A DNA stretch of 64,000 nucleotides from Citrobacter sp. Marseille-Q6884 (lineage in GTDB: Bacteria > Pseudomonadota > Gammaproteobacteria > Enterobacterales > Enterobacteriaceae): positions 496,001 through 560,000 of the forward strand of contig NZ_CAMDRE010000002.1 in assembly GCF_945906775.1 (NCBI RefSeq). Reading direction: 5' to 3'. Of the stretch, positions 8,220-16,867 are shown piece after piece (positions within the stretch are counted from its first letter, which is position 1; each line of letters begins with the position of its first letter). The notes below the pieces were generated by a model, which had not been told where the DNA came from, ran no database searches, and saw only the letters and a program-made list of their open reading frames with translations. A program made the translations under genes and the position numbers.

Positions 8220-8282
8220 TCAGGCCCAGTTGTAGAGCAGTTCAATGTAATCGAAGATATCGAAACCAACCGAGTCCTCATT
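8220..8282 (-). pseudogene. IS3-family transposase (OrfB) C-terminal remnant
   Basis: Twenty codons read SVGFDIFDYIELLYN then Trp-Ala-stop. The DYIE-x-LYN pattern is typical near the C-terminus of IS3-family integrase-core transposases. The rest of the gene and both IS ends are missing, and an in-frame stop lies directly upstream. It marks past insertion-sequence activity next to proL. Confidence 0.5.
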
Positions 8283-8442
8283 GGATCAATCCGGAGAACG
8301 GACACCAGGAAGAGTTGCCCAGAGACGTTGGTACCAGGGCGGCTGAATTCGATGATTGTCTGGTGATGTAATGTTGAAATTATGCGGTGAAATGACGGGG
8401 GTTATTCCCCAGTAATTCCCCATAGCTTCCCCGCACGGAAAA

Positions 8443-8472
8443 CAGACATAAAAAAACCAACCGCTGAGGGTT
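8443..8472. repeat. Right copy of 30-bp direct repeat (putative att site)
   Basis: Matches 6087-6116 at 29 of 30 positions. This copy is part of the intact proL terminator stem, so it probably represents the original sequence. The repeat does not extend into the tRNA itself, which is unlike textbook tRNA-3'-end integration. Confidence 0.55.
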
Positions 8473-8480
8473 GGTTTTTT
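8454..8480 (-). terminator. Rho-independent terminator of proL
   Basis: AACCAACC, a GCTGA loop region and GGGTTGGTT form a stem flanked by A- and T-runs on both sides, about 10 bases downstream of the tRNA on the minus strand. The long T-run in the minus-strand transcript fits intrinsic termination after proL. Confidence 0.75.
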
Positions 8481-8489
8481 TGGGATTTT

Positions 8490-8566
8490 TGGTCGGCACG
8501 AGAGGATTTGAACCTCCGACCCCCGACACCCCATGACGGTGCGCTACCAGGCTGCGCTACGTGCCG
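8490..8566 (-). tRNA. proL: tRNA-Pro (anticodon GGG)
   Basis: 77-nt tRNA with encoded CCA end. On the minus strand it starts CGGCACGTAGCGCAGCC, has T-loop GGTTCAAATCC and anticodon GGG within TCATGGGGTGT, and ends CGTGCCGACCA. It is essentially identical to E. coli proL and lies next to yejM as in K-12. It flanks the Hcp island, and tRNA genes are common integration sites. Confidence 0.97.
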
Positions 8567-8641
8567 ACGCTTATGGCTGCTAATACTACTGCTTTCCGGC
8601 GCGAATGCAAGAGGATGCCTTGCTAACTGATTTATAATTAA

Positions 8642-10402
8642 TCAGTTAGCAATAAATCGCTTCTCATCCGTCAACACTTGCAACAGCAGGCTCAGCTGTG
8701 GTTTCTGGTCGTTTATCTTCTCACCGTGCAAATCATAGGTCTGGTAATTACCGTTATTGTTCAGCACCAGCGTCATTTCTGGCGTGGTAATCGCCATTGT
8801 GCTGTTGTCGGCGGCCGTAACCCAATAATGGCGGCGCGCGGCATTAAACAGATCCTGACCCTGCGAGTACTCGTTCGCAGGTGTGCTGACGTGGAGCAGG
8901 CGCTGCATGAGCGTGGTCATCAGGTCGGTATGATCGGTCAGACTATTGATTCGCTGTGCAGGTGTCCCCGGCCAGTGAATGATCAGAGGAACCTGGAGGT
9001 GTCCGCGTGACCAGGCGAAGTTATTTTCTTCTGGCGACAGTGGAATACCGCGACCCGCAGTAATGATGACCACCGTATTGTCCAGCTTGCCTGACTCACG
9101 CAGGGCGCTGAGGATCCGGTTGATGTTTGCATCCACATCCTGAGCGGCGCTGGCGTACCGTTTAGCAAACCCTTTCTGGTTGCTGTCGTCAATGTTCGTA
9201 CCGTTAAACGAAACCCACGAGAACCAGCGGTTATCTTCCTGCGCATAGCGGCCCAGCCAGCTAATCCACTGGTTCGCCGTTTGTTCATCCGATTGCGTTT
9301 GTACGCTCGGCATGGAGAAGTCTGACAACAGCGCTTGCCGATAAAGCGGGCTGGTAAAGCCATCAGAGGAGAATAACCCCAGCTGATAGCCTTGCTGGTT
9401 CAGCGCTGAGATCAGCGCAGCAGGGGTTCTGGTCGCCAGAATACCGTCCATATAGCTCGGTGATACGCCATAGAACAGACCAAAAATACCGTTATCGGTG
9501 GTGTTCCCTGAACTCATGTGGCGCGTGAAAGAAATGTTCTGTCCGGCGAATTCAGCCATTGCAGGCATCTGTTTTTCATAACGCGAGTAGTTCAGACCGT
9601 CTACGGTGATCAGCAGGACATTCTGACCAGTGCCCATGTCCCGATAGCGCAGGTCGCTGAGCGGATACTGCACTGAGACCGCTTCCGGGTTACCTTGCTC
9701 CACCAGGCGGCGCTGATACTCTTGCGCGTCCAGCAGGCCATGTTTTTCCAGAAACCGACGAGCGGTCATCGGATAAGACAGCGGCAGGTTTGCGCGCTGC
9801 ATGGTAATGGGGCGATAGAAATTAGCATCCGCCCAGATATACACCACGTGCGAGGTGATAAATGAAACGAAAAAGAATGCGGCCAGGGGCTTCGCGAAAT
9901 GGCGACGACGCGTCAGGCTGCGCAGTTTTTGCCAGCTCCATGTCGCAAACAACATTTCAATCAACAGAATGATCGGCACGCTGATAAACATCAGCTGCCA
10001 GTCACGCGCGGTTTCATTCTGGTCAGGGTTAATGACCACTTCCCAGACGATGGGATTGAGATGCAGGTGGAAGCGAGTAAAGACTTCGCTGTCGATCAAC
10101 AGCAGCGTCATGCCTACCGTCGCCAGTATGGCTGATAAAAATCGCATCAGCCTCTGGGACATGACGATAAACGTCAGAGGAAACAGGATCAGCAGGTAGG
10201 TGGCAAACACCAGGAAGCTAAAATGCCCGACAACGCTCAGATACGAGTAAACACGACCTGCAAGCGTTGTCGGCCAGTCTGCGACAAACAGGTAACGGCT
10301 GCCGAGCACCATGGCCAACAGCATGTTGAACAGGGCAAACCAGTGCCCCCAGCTAACCATCTGGGAGACTTTCTCACGGTAGCGCTGATGATGAGTTACC
10401 AT
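8642..10402 (-). CDS. yejM: Inner-membrane LPS-sensing regulator YejM (PbgA/LapC)
   Basis: 586 aa, the same length as E. coli YejM. Five N-terminal transmembrane helices (about residues 20-190) are followed by a linker and a periplasmic sulfatase-like domain (LLITVDGLNYSRY, then HMSSGNTTDNGIFGLFYG). The protein binds lipid A/LPS in the periplasmic leaflet and, through LapB, restrains FtsH degradation of LpxC, so it tunes LPS synthesis. The N-terminal membrane part is the essential section in E. coli. It is followed on the same strand by proL and preceded 31 bases upstream by yejL, probably one transcription unit. Confidence 0.96.
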   Translation of the reverse strand: MVTHHQRYREKVSQMVSWGHWFALFNMLLAMVLGSRYLFVADWPTTLAGRVYSYLSVVGHFSFLVFATYLLILFPLTFIVMSQRLMRFLSAILATVGMTLLLIDSEVFTRFHLHLNPIVWEVVINPDQNETARDWQLMFISVPIILLIEMLFATWSWQKLRSLTRRRHFAKPLAAFFFVSFITSHVVYIWADANFYRPITMQRANLPLSYPMTARRFLEKHGLLDAQEYQRRLVEQGNPEAVSVQYPLSDLRYRDMGTGQNVLLITVDGLNYSRYEKQMPAMAEFAGQNISFTRHMSSGNTTDNGIFGLFYGVSPSYMDGILATRTPAALISALNQQGYQLGLFSSDGFTSPLYRQALLSDFSMPSVQTQSDEQTANQWISWLGRYAQEDNRWFSWVSFNGTNIDDSNQKGFAKRYASAAQDVDANINRILSALRESGKLDNTVVIITAGRGIPLSPEENNFAWSRGHLQVPLIIHWPGTPAQRINSLTDHTDLMTTLMQRLLHVSTPANEYSQGQDLFNAARRHYWVTAADNSTMAITTPEMTLVLNNNGNYQTYDLHGEKINDQKPQLSLLLQVLTDEKRFIAN

Positions 10403-10433
10403 AAACTGTTGTTCGTTTCCCCAGAGCAGGCTC

Positions 10434-10661
10434 TTAGTGCGCTTGGTCGTCGTTTACCGAAGACTGTAATGCGCGGGCAAAAGAGTTCGCAATCGCCTGG
10501 CGTTGTGCCGGTGCGATACTTGTATTGATAAGGTTTGTGACCATGTTTCCCAGTACCATCAGGGAAAGATCGGTCGGGGCCTTATGTTTTTCCAGTACGT
10601 TGAGCATTTCATTCAGCAATTGTTCAACGTGTTCGTCACTATAGCGGGAAATTTGTGGCAT
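10434..10661 (-). CDS. yejL: Conserved small protein YejL (UPF0352)
   Basis: 75-aa soluble, mostly helical protein, the same length as E. coli YejL, with the family start MPQISRYSDEHVEQLL and core KAPTDLSLMVLGNMVTNL. Its function is unknown; the family is a small helical dimer in known structures. It lies 31 bases upstream of yejM and divergent from yejK, the fixed enteric arrangement. Confidence 0.95.
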   Translation of the reverse strand: MPQISRYSDEHVEQLLNEMLNVLEKHKAPTDLSLMVLGNMVTNLINTSIAPAQRQAIANSFARALQSSVNDDQAH

Positions 10662-10795
10662 AAATCGAAATCAGTCTGTTCATGAAAGGGCAACATATTA
10701 CCGTAGCGACAGTTTTTTTTCTGCTTTTTTATCTTCTATTGCGTCACTGCCCGGCAGGTGGTTGAATACCGCCCGGTCTTAAAGGAGAGTTTATC

Positions 10796-11803
10796 ATGAG
10801 TCTGGATATCAACCAGATTGCCCTGCACCAGCTTATCAAGCGTGATGAGCAGAACCTTGAGCTGGTCTTGCGCGATTCATTACTGGAACCGACAGCGACC
10901 GTTGTCGAGATGATGGCTGAGCTGCACCGGGTGTATAGCGCAAAAAATAAAGCGTATGGCCTTTTCAGTGAAGAGAGTGAACTGGCGCAAACCCTGCGTT
11001 TGCAACGTCAGGGGGAAGAGGATTTTCTGGCGTTCAGCCGTGCTGCGACAGGACGCTTGCGTGACGAGCTGGCGAAATATCCGTTTGCCGACGGCGGAAT
11101 CGTTCTGTTCTGCCATTACCGCTATCTGGCGGTAGAGTACTTGCTGGTCGCAGTGCTGAATAACTTAAGCAGCATGCGCGTGAACGAAAATCTGGACATC
11201 AACCCTACGCACTACCTGGATATCAACCATGCAGATATCGTGGCGCGTATTGATCTGACCGAATGGGAAACCAACCCGGAATCTACGCGCTATCTGACGT
11301 TCCTGAAAGGTCGGGTAGGGCGTAAAGTCGCTGACTTCTTTATGGATTTCCTCGGCGCCAGCGAAGGTCTGAACGCCAAAGCGCAAAACCGTGGCCTGCT
11401 GCAGGCCGTTGATGACTTTACCGCTGAGGCACAGCTGGATAAAGCAGAACGCCAGAACGTACGTCAGCAGGTTTACAGCTACTGCAACGAGCAGCTTCAG
11501 GCGGGTGAGGAGATTGAGCTGGAGTCGCTGTCGAAAGAGCTTTCCGGCGTCAGCGAAGTCACTTTCAGTGAATTTACCGCTGATAAAGGGTATGAGCTGG
11601 AAGAGAGTTTCCCGGCAGATCGCAGTACGTTGCGCCAGTTAACCAAATTTGCCGGAAGCGGTGGCGGATTAACGATTAACTTTGATGCCATGTTGTTGGG
11701 GGAGCGCATTTTCTGGGACCCGGCGACGGATACGTTAACCATTAAAGGTACACCGCCCAATTTACGCGATCAGCTACAGCGTCGCACGTCAGGCGGAAAG
11801 TAA
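10796..11803 (+). CDS. yejK: Nucleoid-associated protein YejK (NdpA)
   Basis: 335-aa nucleoid-associated protein of the NdpA family, which in E. coli co-localises with the nucleoid and has been reported to interact with topoisomerases. It starts MSLDINQIALHQLIKRDEQNLELVLRD behind a strong AAAGGAGAG site. The NARV-type central region and the GLTINFDAMLLGERIFWD C-terminal block are conserved. It is a single gene, divergent from yejLM and convergent to rplY. Confidence 0.96.
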   Translation: MSLDINQIALHQLIKRDEQNLELVLRDSLLEPTATVVEMMAELHRVYSAKNKAYGLFSEESELAQTLRLQRQGEEDFLAFSRAATGRLRDELAKYPFADGGIVLFCHYRYLAVEYLLVAVLNNLSSMRVNENLDINPTHYLDINHADIVARIDLTEWETNPESTRYLTFLKGRVGRKVADFFMDFLGASEGLNAKAQNRGLLQAVDDFTAEAQLDKAERQNVRQQVYSYCNEQLQAGEEIELESLSKELSGVSEVTFSEFTADKGYELEESFPADRSTLRQLTKFAGSGGGLTINFDAMLLGERIFWDPATDTLTIKGTPPNLRDQLQRRTSGGK

Positions 11804-11812
11804 AGCCGTTGA

Positions 11813-11847
11813 TGCCGGATGGTGGTGTAAATACCTTATCCGGCCTA
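11813..11847. repeat. REP element
   Basis: TGCCGGATGGTGGTG, a short loop, then CCTTATCCGGCCTA: a standard REP palindrome just downstream of yejK, between convergent yejK and rplY. Confidence 0.85.
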
Positions 11848-11879
11848 CAGGTTTCGTTTCCATCGGCAAACAAACCCCA

Positions 11880-11910
11880 TAAAAAAACCCCGCCGAGGCG
11901 GGGTTTTTCT
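11880..11910. terminator. Bidirectional terminator between yejK and rplY
   Basis: AACCCCGCC-GA-GGCGGGGTT stem with A-run before and T-run after, so it can terminate transcripts from both strands: rplY on minus and yejK on plus. Confidence 0.9.
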
Positions 11911-11925
11911 TCAACTTGTTGGCGA

Positions 11926-12210
11926 TTACGCGCGAACGAAGTCGATGTGAGTCAGCTTCGGCTTGTAAGCGTGACGCTGTACAGCCTGAGCTTTAACTTT
12001 TACTTCTTTACCGTCAACAACGATGGTCAGAACTTCGCTGTAGAATTCAGCTTTAGCTTGCATGTTCATAACTGCATCGTGATCCAGTTCGATAGCAACC
12101 GGGGCTTCTGCGCCACCGTAGATGATTGCCGGGAACTTGTTAGCGGCACGCAGGCGGCGGCTCGCACCCTTACCCTGCTCTTTACGTACTTCTGCATTGA
12201 TAGTAAACAT
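11926..12210 (-). CDS. rplY: 50S ribosomal protein L25
   Basis: 94-aa short-form L25, which binds the 5S rRNA E-loop in the large subunit. It starts MFTINAEVRKEQGKGASRRLR and ends HIDFVRA, as in E. coli. It is monocistronic, with a GAGAG site upstream of ATG 12210 and a strong terminator downstream. Enterobacteria carry the single-domain form without the CTC extension. Confidence 0.98.
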   Translation of the reverse strand: MFTINAEVRKEQGKGASRRLRAANKFPAIIYGGAEAPVAIELDHDAVMNMQAKAEFYSEVLTIVVDGKEVKVKAQAVQRHAYKPKLTHIDFVRA

Positions 12211-12334
12211 TTAAATCTCTCTTTAATAATTCCTGTTACAGGCGACCCAGCAACAGGTAGATGATCTGCTTTGCGTATGCAAAAGCGGGCGAGATTGTAT
12301 ACTCAAATGGCTGGTACATCAATTAAAAGTACGA

Positions 12335-14095
12335 TTAACCGCGTAATTCATGTGCCCGGCGGAAGCGACCTTCGTAATCGAAGACCTTTTCACGGACTTG
12401 CCAGTACTGACCTTTCATGCGGGCGACAACAAAGTCGGGATGGCGTAACAGAACCTGCTGGGCGAGGATATCGGCGGCGGTTATCCAGCGTAATGGAATA
12501 CCCGGCGTTCGGGTATGCGGGCGAATAAATAACTGCTCAAATGCGGTGCGTTGCGCGGGCGTGTGCAAGCGAAAACGTTCACTGACATCAGCGCCATCTT
12601 CGTCGTAATAGGTAATTTTCAGCCATTCCCCTTTTTCATCCTGGCCATTCTGTAACACCATGCCACTGCAGCGCAGAACCAGCGCGTCTTTGAGTCTGAG
12701 GGCGGCTTTTAACATATCATCGGGATCGACTAATACCGTGTCACACTCCCGACAGCGGCGGGCAGCGATGTCATTTTCCGCGTTACACTGGGGGCAGTTT
12801 TTAAAGCGGAAGCGGAAATCGCACTGTTCGCGGTGGCCATCATCATCTTCAAACCAGCCCTGGCAACGGCGGCCAAAATGTTCAATCAATGTGCCGTCGG
12901 CAGTCATTTTCCCCCAGAAGGAGTTGGCAAATCCGCAGGCCGGGCAAAAAACCTGCACCGGCACATTGTCACTTTTCCCTTTTGGCGATCCCACTTCCGG
13001 GGCATACAAATCATGTGGATTGCCTGCGTAATCAAGAATGAGGCAGTCCGTTTTACCCGGCGCAAGTCGCAACCCGCGTCCCACGATTTGTTGGTAAAGA
13101 CTGACTGACTCGGTGGGGCGCAGGATAGCGATGAGATCGACGTGCGGGGCATCGAATCCGGTGGTCAATACCGAGACATTGACCAGATAACGAAAGCGTT
13201 GCGCTTTGAAGTCTTCAATAAGCACATCGCGTTCAGCGCCGGGGGTGTCTCCGGTAATCAGTGCAGCATCGTCCGCGGGTAACAGGCCTACAATCTCTTT
13301 GGCGTGCTCAACGGTCGCGGCGAAAATCATCACCCCTTTGCGCGCCTGTGCAAACTCGATGATCTGGCTGATAATATGTGGCGTTATCCGCTGCTGCTTA
13401 TTCAGTTCCCGATTAAGGTCAGCTTCGCTGAACAAACCGTTGCTCTGTGCTTGCAGGCGGCTGAAGTCATACTGAACGACCGGCATGTCGAGGCGTTCCG
13501 GCGGCGTCAGGTAGCCGTGCTTGATCATATAGCGCAACGGTAATTCATAAATGCAGTCGCGAAACAGCGCTTTTTCATCGCCACGGACCATACCATGATA
13601 ATGAAAATGGTAAATCCAGCCTTTGCCGAGGCGAAAGGGCGTAGCGGTCAGTCCGAGCAGACGCAAGTGTGGGTTGACATTTGTCAGGTGAGTCAGGATT
13701 TGCTGGTACTGGCTCTCTTCATCATCACCGATGCGATGACATTCATCGACGATTAACAGGGAGAACTCCCCCTGAAATACCTCAAGGTTACGTGCGACTG
13801 ACTGCACGCTACCAAACACCACCTTACCGTGACTCTCTTTACGCTTCAGCCCCGCGGCAAAAATATCGGCTTCCAGCCCCAGCGCGCGATACTTTGCGTG
13901 GTTTTGCGCGACCAGCTCTTTGACATGTGCCAGCACGAGTACACGACCACGCGCCACGCGCGCCAGTTCGGCAATCACCAGGCTTTTACCCGCGCCGGTT
14001 GGCAGGACAATGACCGCCGGTGTACGGTGGTGTCGAAAGTGGTTGAGCGTGGCATCCACGGCTTCTTGCTGATAGGGGCGGAGTGTAAAAATCAT
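12335..14095 (-). CDS. radD: DNA repair ATPase RadD (YejH)
   Basis: Superfamily 2 helicase-like protein (586 aa) that aids RecA-dependent repair and double-strand-break survival; E. coli RadD stimulates RecA strand exchange. Walker A PTGAGKS with Lys37, the DECH box (IVDECHRIGDDE), LTATPFR, TTGFDAPHVD and QIVGRGLRL motifs are all present. Paired CxxC zinc motifs (CPACG, CPQCN, CRECD) lie in the C-terminal half. I chose ATG 14095 (MIFTLRPYQQ), which gives the K-12 length; the open frame extends 51 codons further upstream without similarity. It is divergent from rsuA. Confidence 0.95.
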   Translation of the reverse strand: MIFTLRPYQQEAVDATLNHFRHHRTPAVIVLPTGAGKSLVIAELARVARGRVLVLAHVKELVAQNHAKYRALGLEADIFAAGLKRKESHGKVVFGSVQSVARNLEVFQGEFSLLIVDECHRIGDDEESQYQQILTHLTNVNPHLRLLGLTATPFRLGKGWIYHFHYHGMVRGDEKALFRDCIYELPLRYMIKHGYLTPPERLDMPVVQYDFSRLQAQSNGLFSEADLNRELNKQQRITPHIISQIIEFAQARKGVMIFAATVEHAKEIVGLLPADDAALITGDTPGAERDVLIEDFKAQRFRYLVNVSVLTTGFDAPHVDLIAILRPTESVSLYQQIVGRGLRLAPGKTDCLILDYAGNPHDLYAPEVGSPKGKSDNVPVQVFCPACGFANSFWGKMTADGTLIEHFGRRCQGWFEDDDGHREQCDFRFRFKNCPQCNAENDIAARRCRECDTVLVDPDDMLKAALRLKDALVLRCSGMVLQNGQDEKGEWLKITYYDEDGADVSERFRLHTPAQRTAFEQLFIRPHTRTPGIPLRWITAADILAQQVLLRHPDFVVARMKGQYWQVREKVFDYEGRFRRAHELRG

Positions 14096-14246
14096 GGTCT
14101 CACAACGGTAAACAGTCACAGGGAATAGTATGCCATGAATCATTTCCCTTGAGGGATGGAGTAACGTCGTTATACTGAGCGGAAAACGGCTCCACTTTTC
14201 GGGCATAACGCTCGATTTCCGTATTGTTACAGGCAAAATCACACTC

Positions 14247-14954
14247 ATGCGACTTGATAAATTTATCGCTCAGCAACTCGGCGTTAGCCGCGCTATTGCC
14301 GGGCGTGAAATCCGTGGTAACCGCGTTACCGTAGATGGTGAAATCGTTAGAAATAGCGCGTTTAAGCTGCTGCCAGAACACGACGTAGAATATGATGGCA
14401 ATTCGCTGGCTCAACAAAATGGCCCACGCTATTTTATGCTTAATAAACCTCAGGGCTATGTTTGCTCAACGGATGACCCGGATCACCCAACGGTGCTCTA
14501 TTTTCTTGATGAGCCCGTGGCGCACAAACTGCATGCGGCAGGACGTCTGGATATCGACACGACCGGGCTGGTGCTGATGACCGATGATGGACAGTGGTCG
14601 CATCGTATCACTTCGCCCCGTCATCATTGCGAGAAAACCTACCTGGTGACGCTGGAATCCCCCGTGGCAGAGGATACCGCTGAGCAGTTTGCGCATGGCG
14701 TGCAACTGCATAACGAAAAAGATCTGACCAAACCCGCGGTACTGGAAGTGATTACCCCAACCCAGGTGCGCTTAACGATCAGTGAAGGGCGCTATCATCA
14801 GGTTAAACGGATGTTTGCCGCGGTGGGGAACCACGTTGTGGAATTACACCGTGAGCGGATCGGCGCCATTAAGCTTGATGAAGATCTTGAGCCTGGTGAA
14901 TACCGTCCATTGACCGAAGAAGAAATTGCCAGCGTTAACTTAACCCCTCGTTAA
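14247..14954 (+). CDS. rsuA: 16S rRNA pseudouridine(516) synthase RsuA
   Basis: 235-aa pseudouridine synthase acting on U516 of 16S rRNA during 30S assembly. It has an N-terminal S4 RNA-binding domain (MRLDKFIAQQLGVSRAIAGREIR), then the RsuA catalytic core with GRLDIDTTGLVLMT containing catalytic Asp102. The C-terminus is a few residues longer than in K-12. It is followed 15 bases later by bcr in the same direction. Confidence 0.97.
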   Translation: MRLDKFIAQQLGVSRAIAGREIRGNRVTVDGEIVRNSAFKLLPEHDVEYDGNSLAQQNGPRYFMLNKPQGYVCSTDDPDHPTVLYFLDEPVAHKLHAAGRLDIDTTGLVLMTDDGQWSHRITSPRHHCEKTYLVTLESPVAEDTAEQFAHGVQLHNEKDLTKPAVLEVITPTQVRLTISEGRYHQVKRMFAAVGNHVVELHRERIGAIKLDEDLEPGEYRPLTEEEIASVNLTPR

Positions 14955-14969
14955 TTTCAGGAGCGAAAT

Positions 14970-16166
14970 GTGACCACCCGGCAGAACTCTTCAATTGCCA
15001 TTGTTTTTATCCTTGGCTTATTGGCCATGTTAATGCCGTTGTCGATTGATATGTATCTTCCGGCATTGCCGGTGATCTCCGCTCAGTTTGGCGTGCCTGC
15101 CGGCAGTGCGCAGATGACTCTCAGTACCTATATTCTGGGATTTGCGGTAGGGCAACTGATCTATGGCCCAATGGCAGACAGCATTGGGCGCAAACCGGTC
15201 ATTTTGGGTGGAACATTGATTTTCGCCGCGGCGGCGGTCGCTTGTGCACTGGCACAAACGATCGATCAATTGATCACGATGCGTTTCTTCCACGGTCTGG
15301 CTGCTGCTGCGGCAAGCGTCGTGATCAATGCGTTGATGCGCGATATTTATCCGAAGGAAGAGTTCTCGCGCATGATGTCCTTCGTCATGCTGGTCACAAC
15401 GATTGCCCCGCTGATGGCGCCTATCGTCGGGGGCTGGGTGCTGGTGTGGTTGAGCTGGCACTACATCTTTTGGATCCTGGCCGTGGCGGCTATTCTGGCT
15501 TCAGTGATGATATTCACGCTGATCAAAGAGACGCTGCCCGTTGAGCGGCGACAACCGTTTCGCTTGCGCACCACAATAGGTAATTTCGCCTCGTTGTTTC
15601 GCCATAAGCGTGTATTGAGCTATATGTTAGCCAGCGGATTTAGCTTTGCAGGAATGTTCTCTTTCCTCAGCGCCGGGCCATTTGTCTACATTGAGATCAA
15701 CCACGTCTCGCCGCAGCATTTCGGCTATTACTTTGCGCTAAACATCGTCTTCCTGTTTATCATGACGATAATTAACAGCCGGTTTGTCCGTCGGGTTGGC
15801 GCATTGAATATGTTCCGCACTGGCTTGTGGATCCAGTTTGTCATGGCGGGCTGGATGGTATTCAGCGCGTTGTTCGGCGTAGGGTTCTGGGCGCTGGTGG
15901 TGGGTGTTGCGGCCTTTGTTGGCTGTGTGTCGATGGTGTCATCTAACGCGATGGCGGTCATTCTTGATGAGTTCCCGCATATGGCAGGTACGGCGTCATC
16001 GCTGGCCGGTACTTTCCGTTTTGGCATTGGCGCCATTGTTGGGGCGCTGTTATCACTGGCGACCTTTAACTCGGCCTGGCCGATGATATGGTCGATCGCA
16101 TTTTGCGCAACCAGTTCAATTCTCTTCTATCTCTACGCAAGCCGTGCCAGAAAAACGGTGATCTAA
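14970..16166 (+). CDS. bcr: Bicyclomycin/sulfonamide efflux MFS transporter Bcr
   Basis: 398-aa major facilitator of the DHA1 drug:H+ antiporter family with 12 predicted transmembrane helices; E. coli Bcr exports bicyclomycin, sulfathiazole and cysteine. The A-loop motif is seen as GQLIYGPMADSIGRKPV and motif C as VTTIAPLMAPIVGGW. It starts at GTG 14970 behind CAGGAG. It probably forms an operon with rsuA. Intrinsic antibiotic efflux is a family property; expression level cannot be judged here. Confidence 0.95.
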   Translation: MTTRQNSSIAIVFILGLLAMLMPLSIDMYLPALPVISAQFGVPAGSAQMTLSTYILGFAVGQLIYGPMADSIGRKPVILGGTLIFAAAAVACALAQTIDQLITMRFFHGLAAAAASVVINALMRDIYPKEEFSRMMSFVMLVTTIAPLMAPIVGGWVLVWLSWHYIFWILAVAAILASVMIFTLIKETLPVERRQPFRLRTTIGNFASLFRHKRVLSYMLASGFSFAGMFSFLSAGPFVYIEINHVSPQHFGYYFALNIVFLFIMTIINSRFVRRVGALNMFRTGLWIQFVMAGWMVFSALFGVGFWALVVGVAAFVGCVSMVSSNAMAVILDEFPHMAGTASSLAGTFRFGIGAIVGALLSLATFNSAWPMIWSIAFCATSSILFYLYASRARKTVI

Positions 16167-16171
16167 TACAC

Positions 16172-16198
16172 AACCTGGGGGCCGTAAGGCCTCCAGAG
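16172..16198 (+). terminator. Weak stem-loop after bcr
   Basis: CCTGGGGGCC-GTAA-GGCCTCCAG can fold as a slightly bulged stem just after the bcr stop. No good T-run follows, so termination here may be incomplete. Confidence 0.35.
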
Positions 16199-16494
16199 TT
16201 GATGTACATCAACCCCCAATTCATCAATCTCCCTGTTTATGTTTATTTTATGTAAAATCAATTTATGTAAAAAGTCACACCATTGTAGTTAAAAAGGTTG
16301 AGTTAGATCTCAGAAACGAGTACATATAGCCCGCAACGCTGTCCGAGCGAATAAATAAATTTAAATACCAGGCTAACTAAGCCGCATGCGGACTGGGTGT
16401 AAACGTTTACCAACTGTCTAAAGACGTAATGTCAATGATGTGTTAATATTGGTGTAAAATAATTGTGAAGTAATTGTGCTTCCGGGGAAAGAAA
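16199..16494. other. AT-rich yejG upstream region
   Basis: About 300 bases with no coding sequence. The region is AT-rich and is the probable promoter and leader of yejG. The one distinctive element is the perfect 12-bp palindrome GTAAACGTTTAC at 16399-16410. Confidence 0.5.
16399..16410. promoter_or_regulatory. LacI-type palindrome upstream of yejG
   Basis: GTAAACGTTTAC is a perfect palindrome with the central AACGTT of many LacI/GalR-family operators, about 85 bases before the yejG start. No matching regulator gene is nearby, so its use is unknown. Confidence 0.35.
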
Positions 16495-16839
16495 GTGAAT
16501 ACATTACAACTCTCAATCGTTCATCGTCTGCCGCAGTGCTATCGTTGGTCGGTGGGTTTCGCAGGTTCAAAGGTTGAACCGATTCCGCAAAACGGCCAGA
16601 GTACAGAGAACAGCCTGGTGGCGCTCAAATTGCTCAGTCCCGACGGTGACAGTGCGTGGTCAGTCATGCATAAACTCAGTCAGGCGCTCAGTGACATTGA
16701 AGTCCCGTGTTCCGTTCTCGAGTGCGAAGGGGAGCCGTGCCTGTTTGTTAATCGTCAGGATGAATTTGCCGCAACCTGTCGACTGAAAAATTTCGGCGTG
16801 GCGATCGCGGAACCTTTTTCAAACAACAATCCATTTTGA
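16495..16839 (+). CDS. yejG: Conserved protein YejG
   Basis: 114-aa protein matching E. coli YejG almost throughout (QLSIVHRLPQCYRWSVGFAG to AIAEPFSNNNPF). I chose GTG 16495, which has GGGGAAAG upstream and gives the K-12 length; an ATG 21 bases earlier adds an unmatched leader. It is soluble, with no signal peptide. Function is not established. Its 3' end faces yejF with only a 3-base gap, and a hairpin (16840-16867) spans the junction. Confidence 0.93.
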   Translation: MNTLQLSIVHRLPQCYRWSVGFAGSKVEPIPQNGQSTENSLVALKLLSPDGDSAWSVMHKLSQALSDIEVPCSVLECEGEPCLFVNRQDEFAATCRLKNFGVAIAEPFSNNNPF

Positions 16840-16867
16840 GCGTCAGCTTAGCGCGAGCAGCTGACGC
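16840..16867. terminator. Hairpin at the yejG/yejF junction
   Basis: GCGTCAGCT, ten bases, AGCTGACGC: a perfect 9-bp stem overlapping the last codons of yejF and lying one base after the yejG stop. No T-run is present. It could still limit convergent read-through. Confidence 0.45.

Noticed and set aside
8286..8534. 82-codon minus-strand open frame overlapping proL
   Set aside because: It runs through the tRNA gene and its terminator, has no RBS and reads as a translated tRNA. This is a shadow, not a gene.
11809..12264. 151-codon plus-strand open frame opposite rplY
   Set aside because: Antisense shadow of rplY plus the REP and terminator. The minus-strand L25 gene is certain.
16416..16436. 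Possible MetJ box (AAAGACGTAA) upstream of yejG
   Set aside because: Only one imperfect copy of AGACGTCT is present; MetJ needs tandem boxes.
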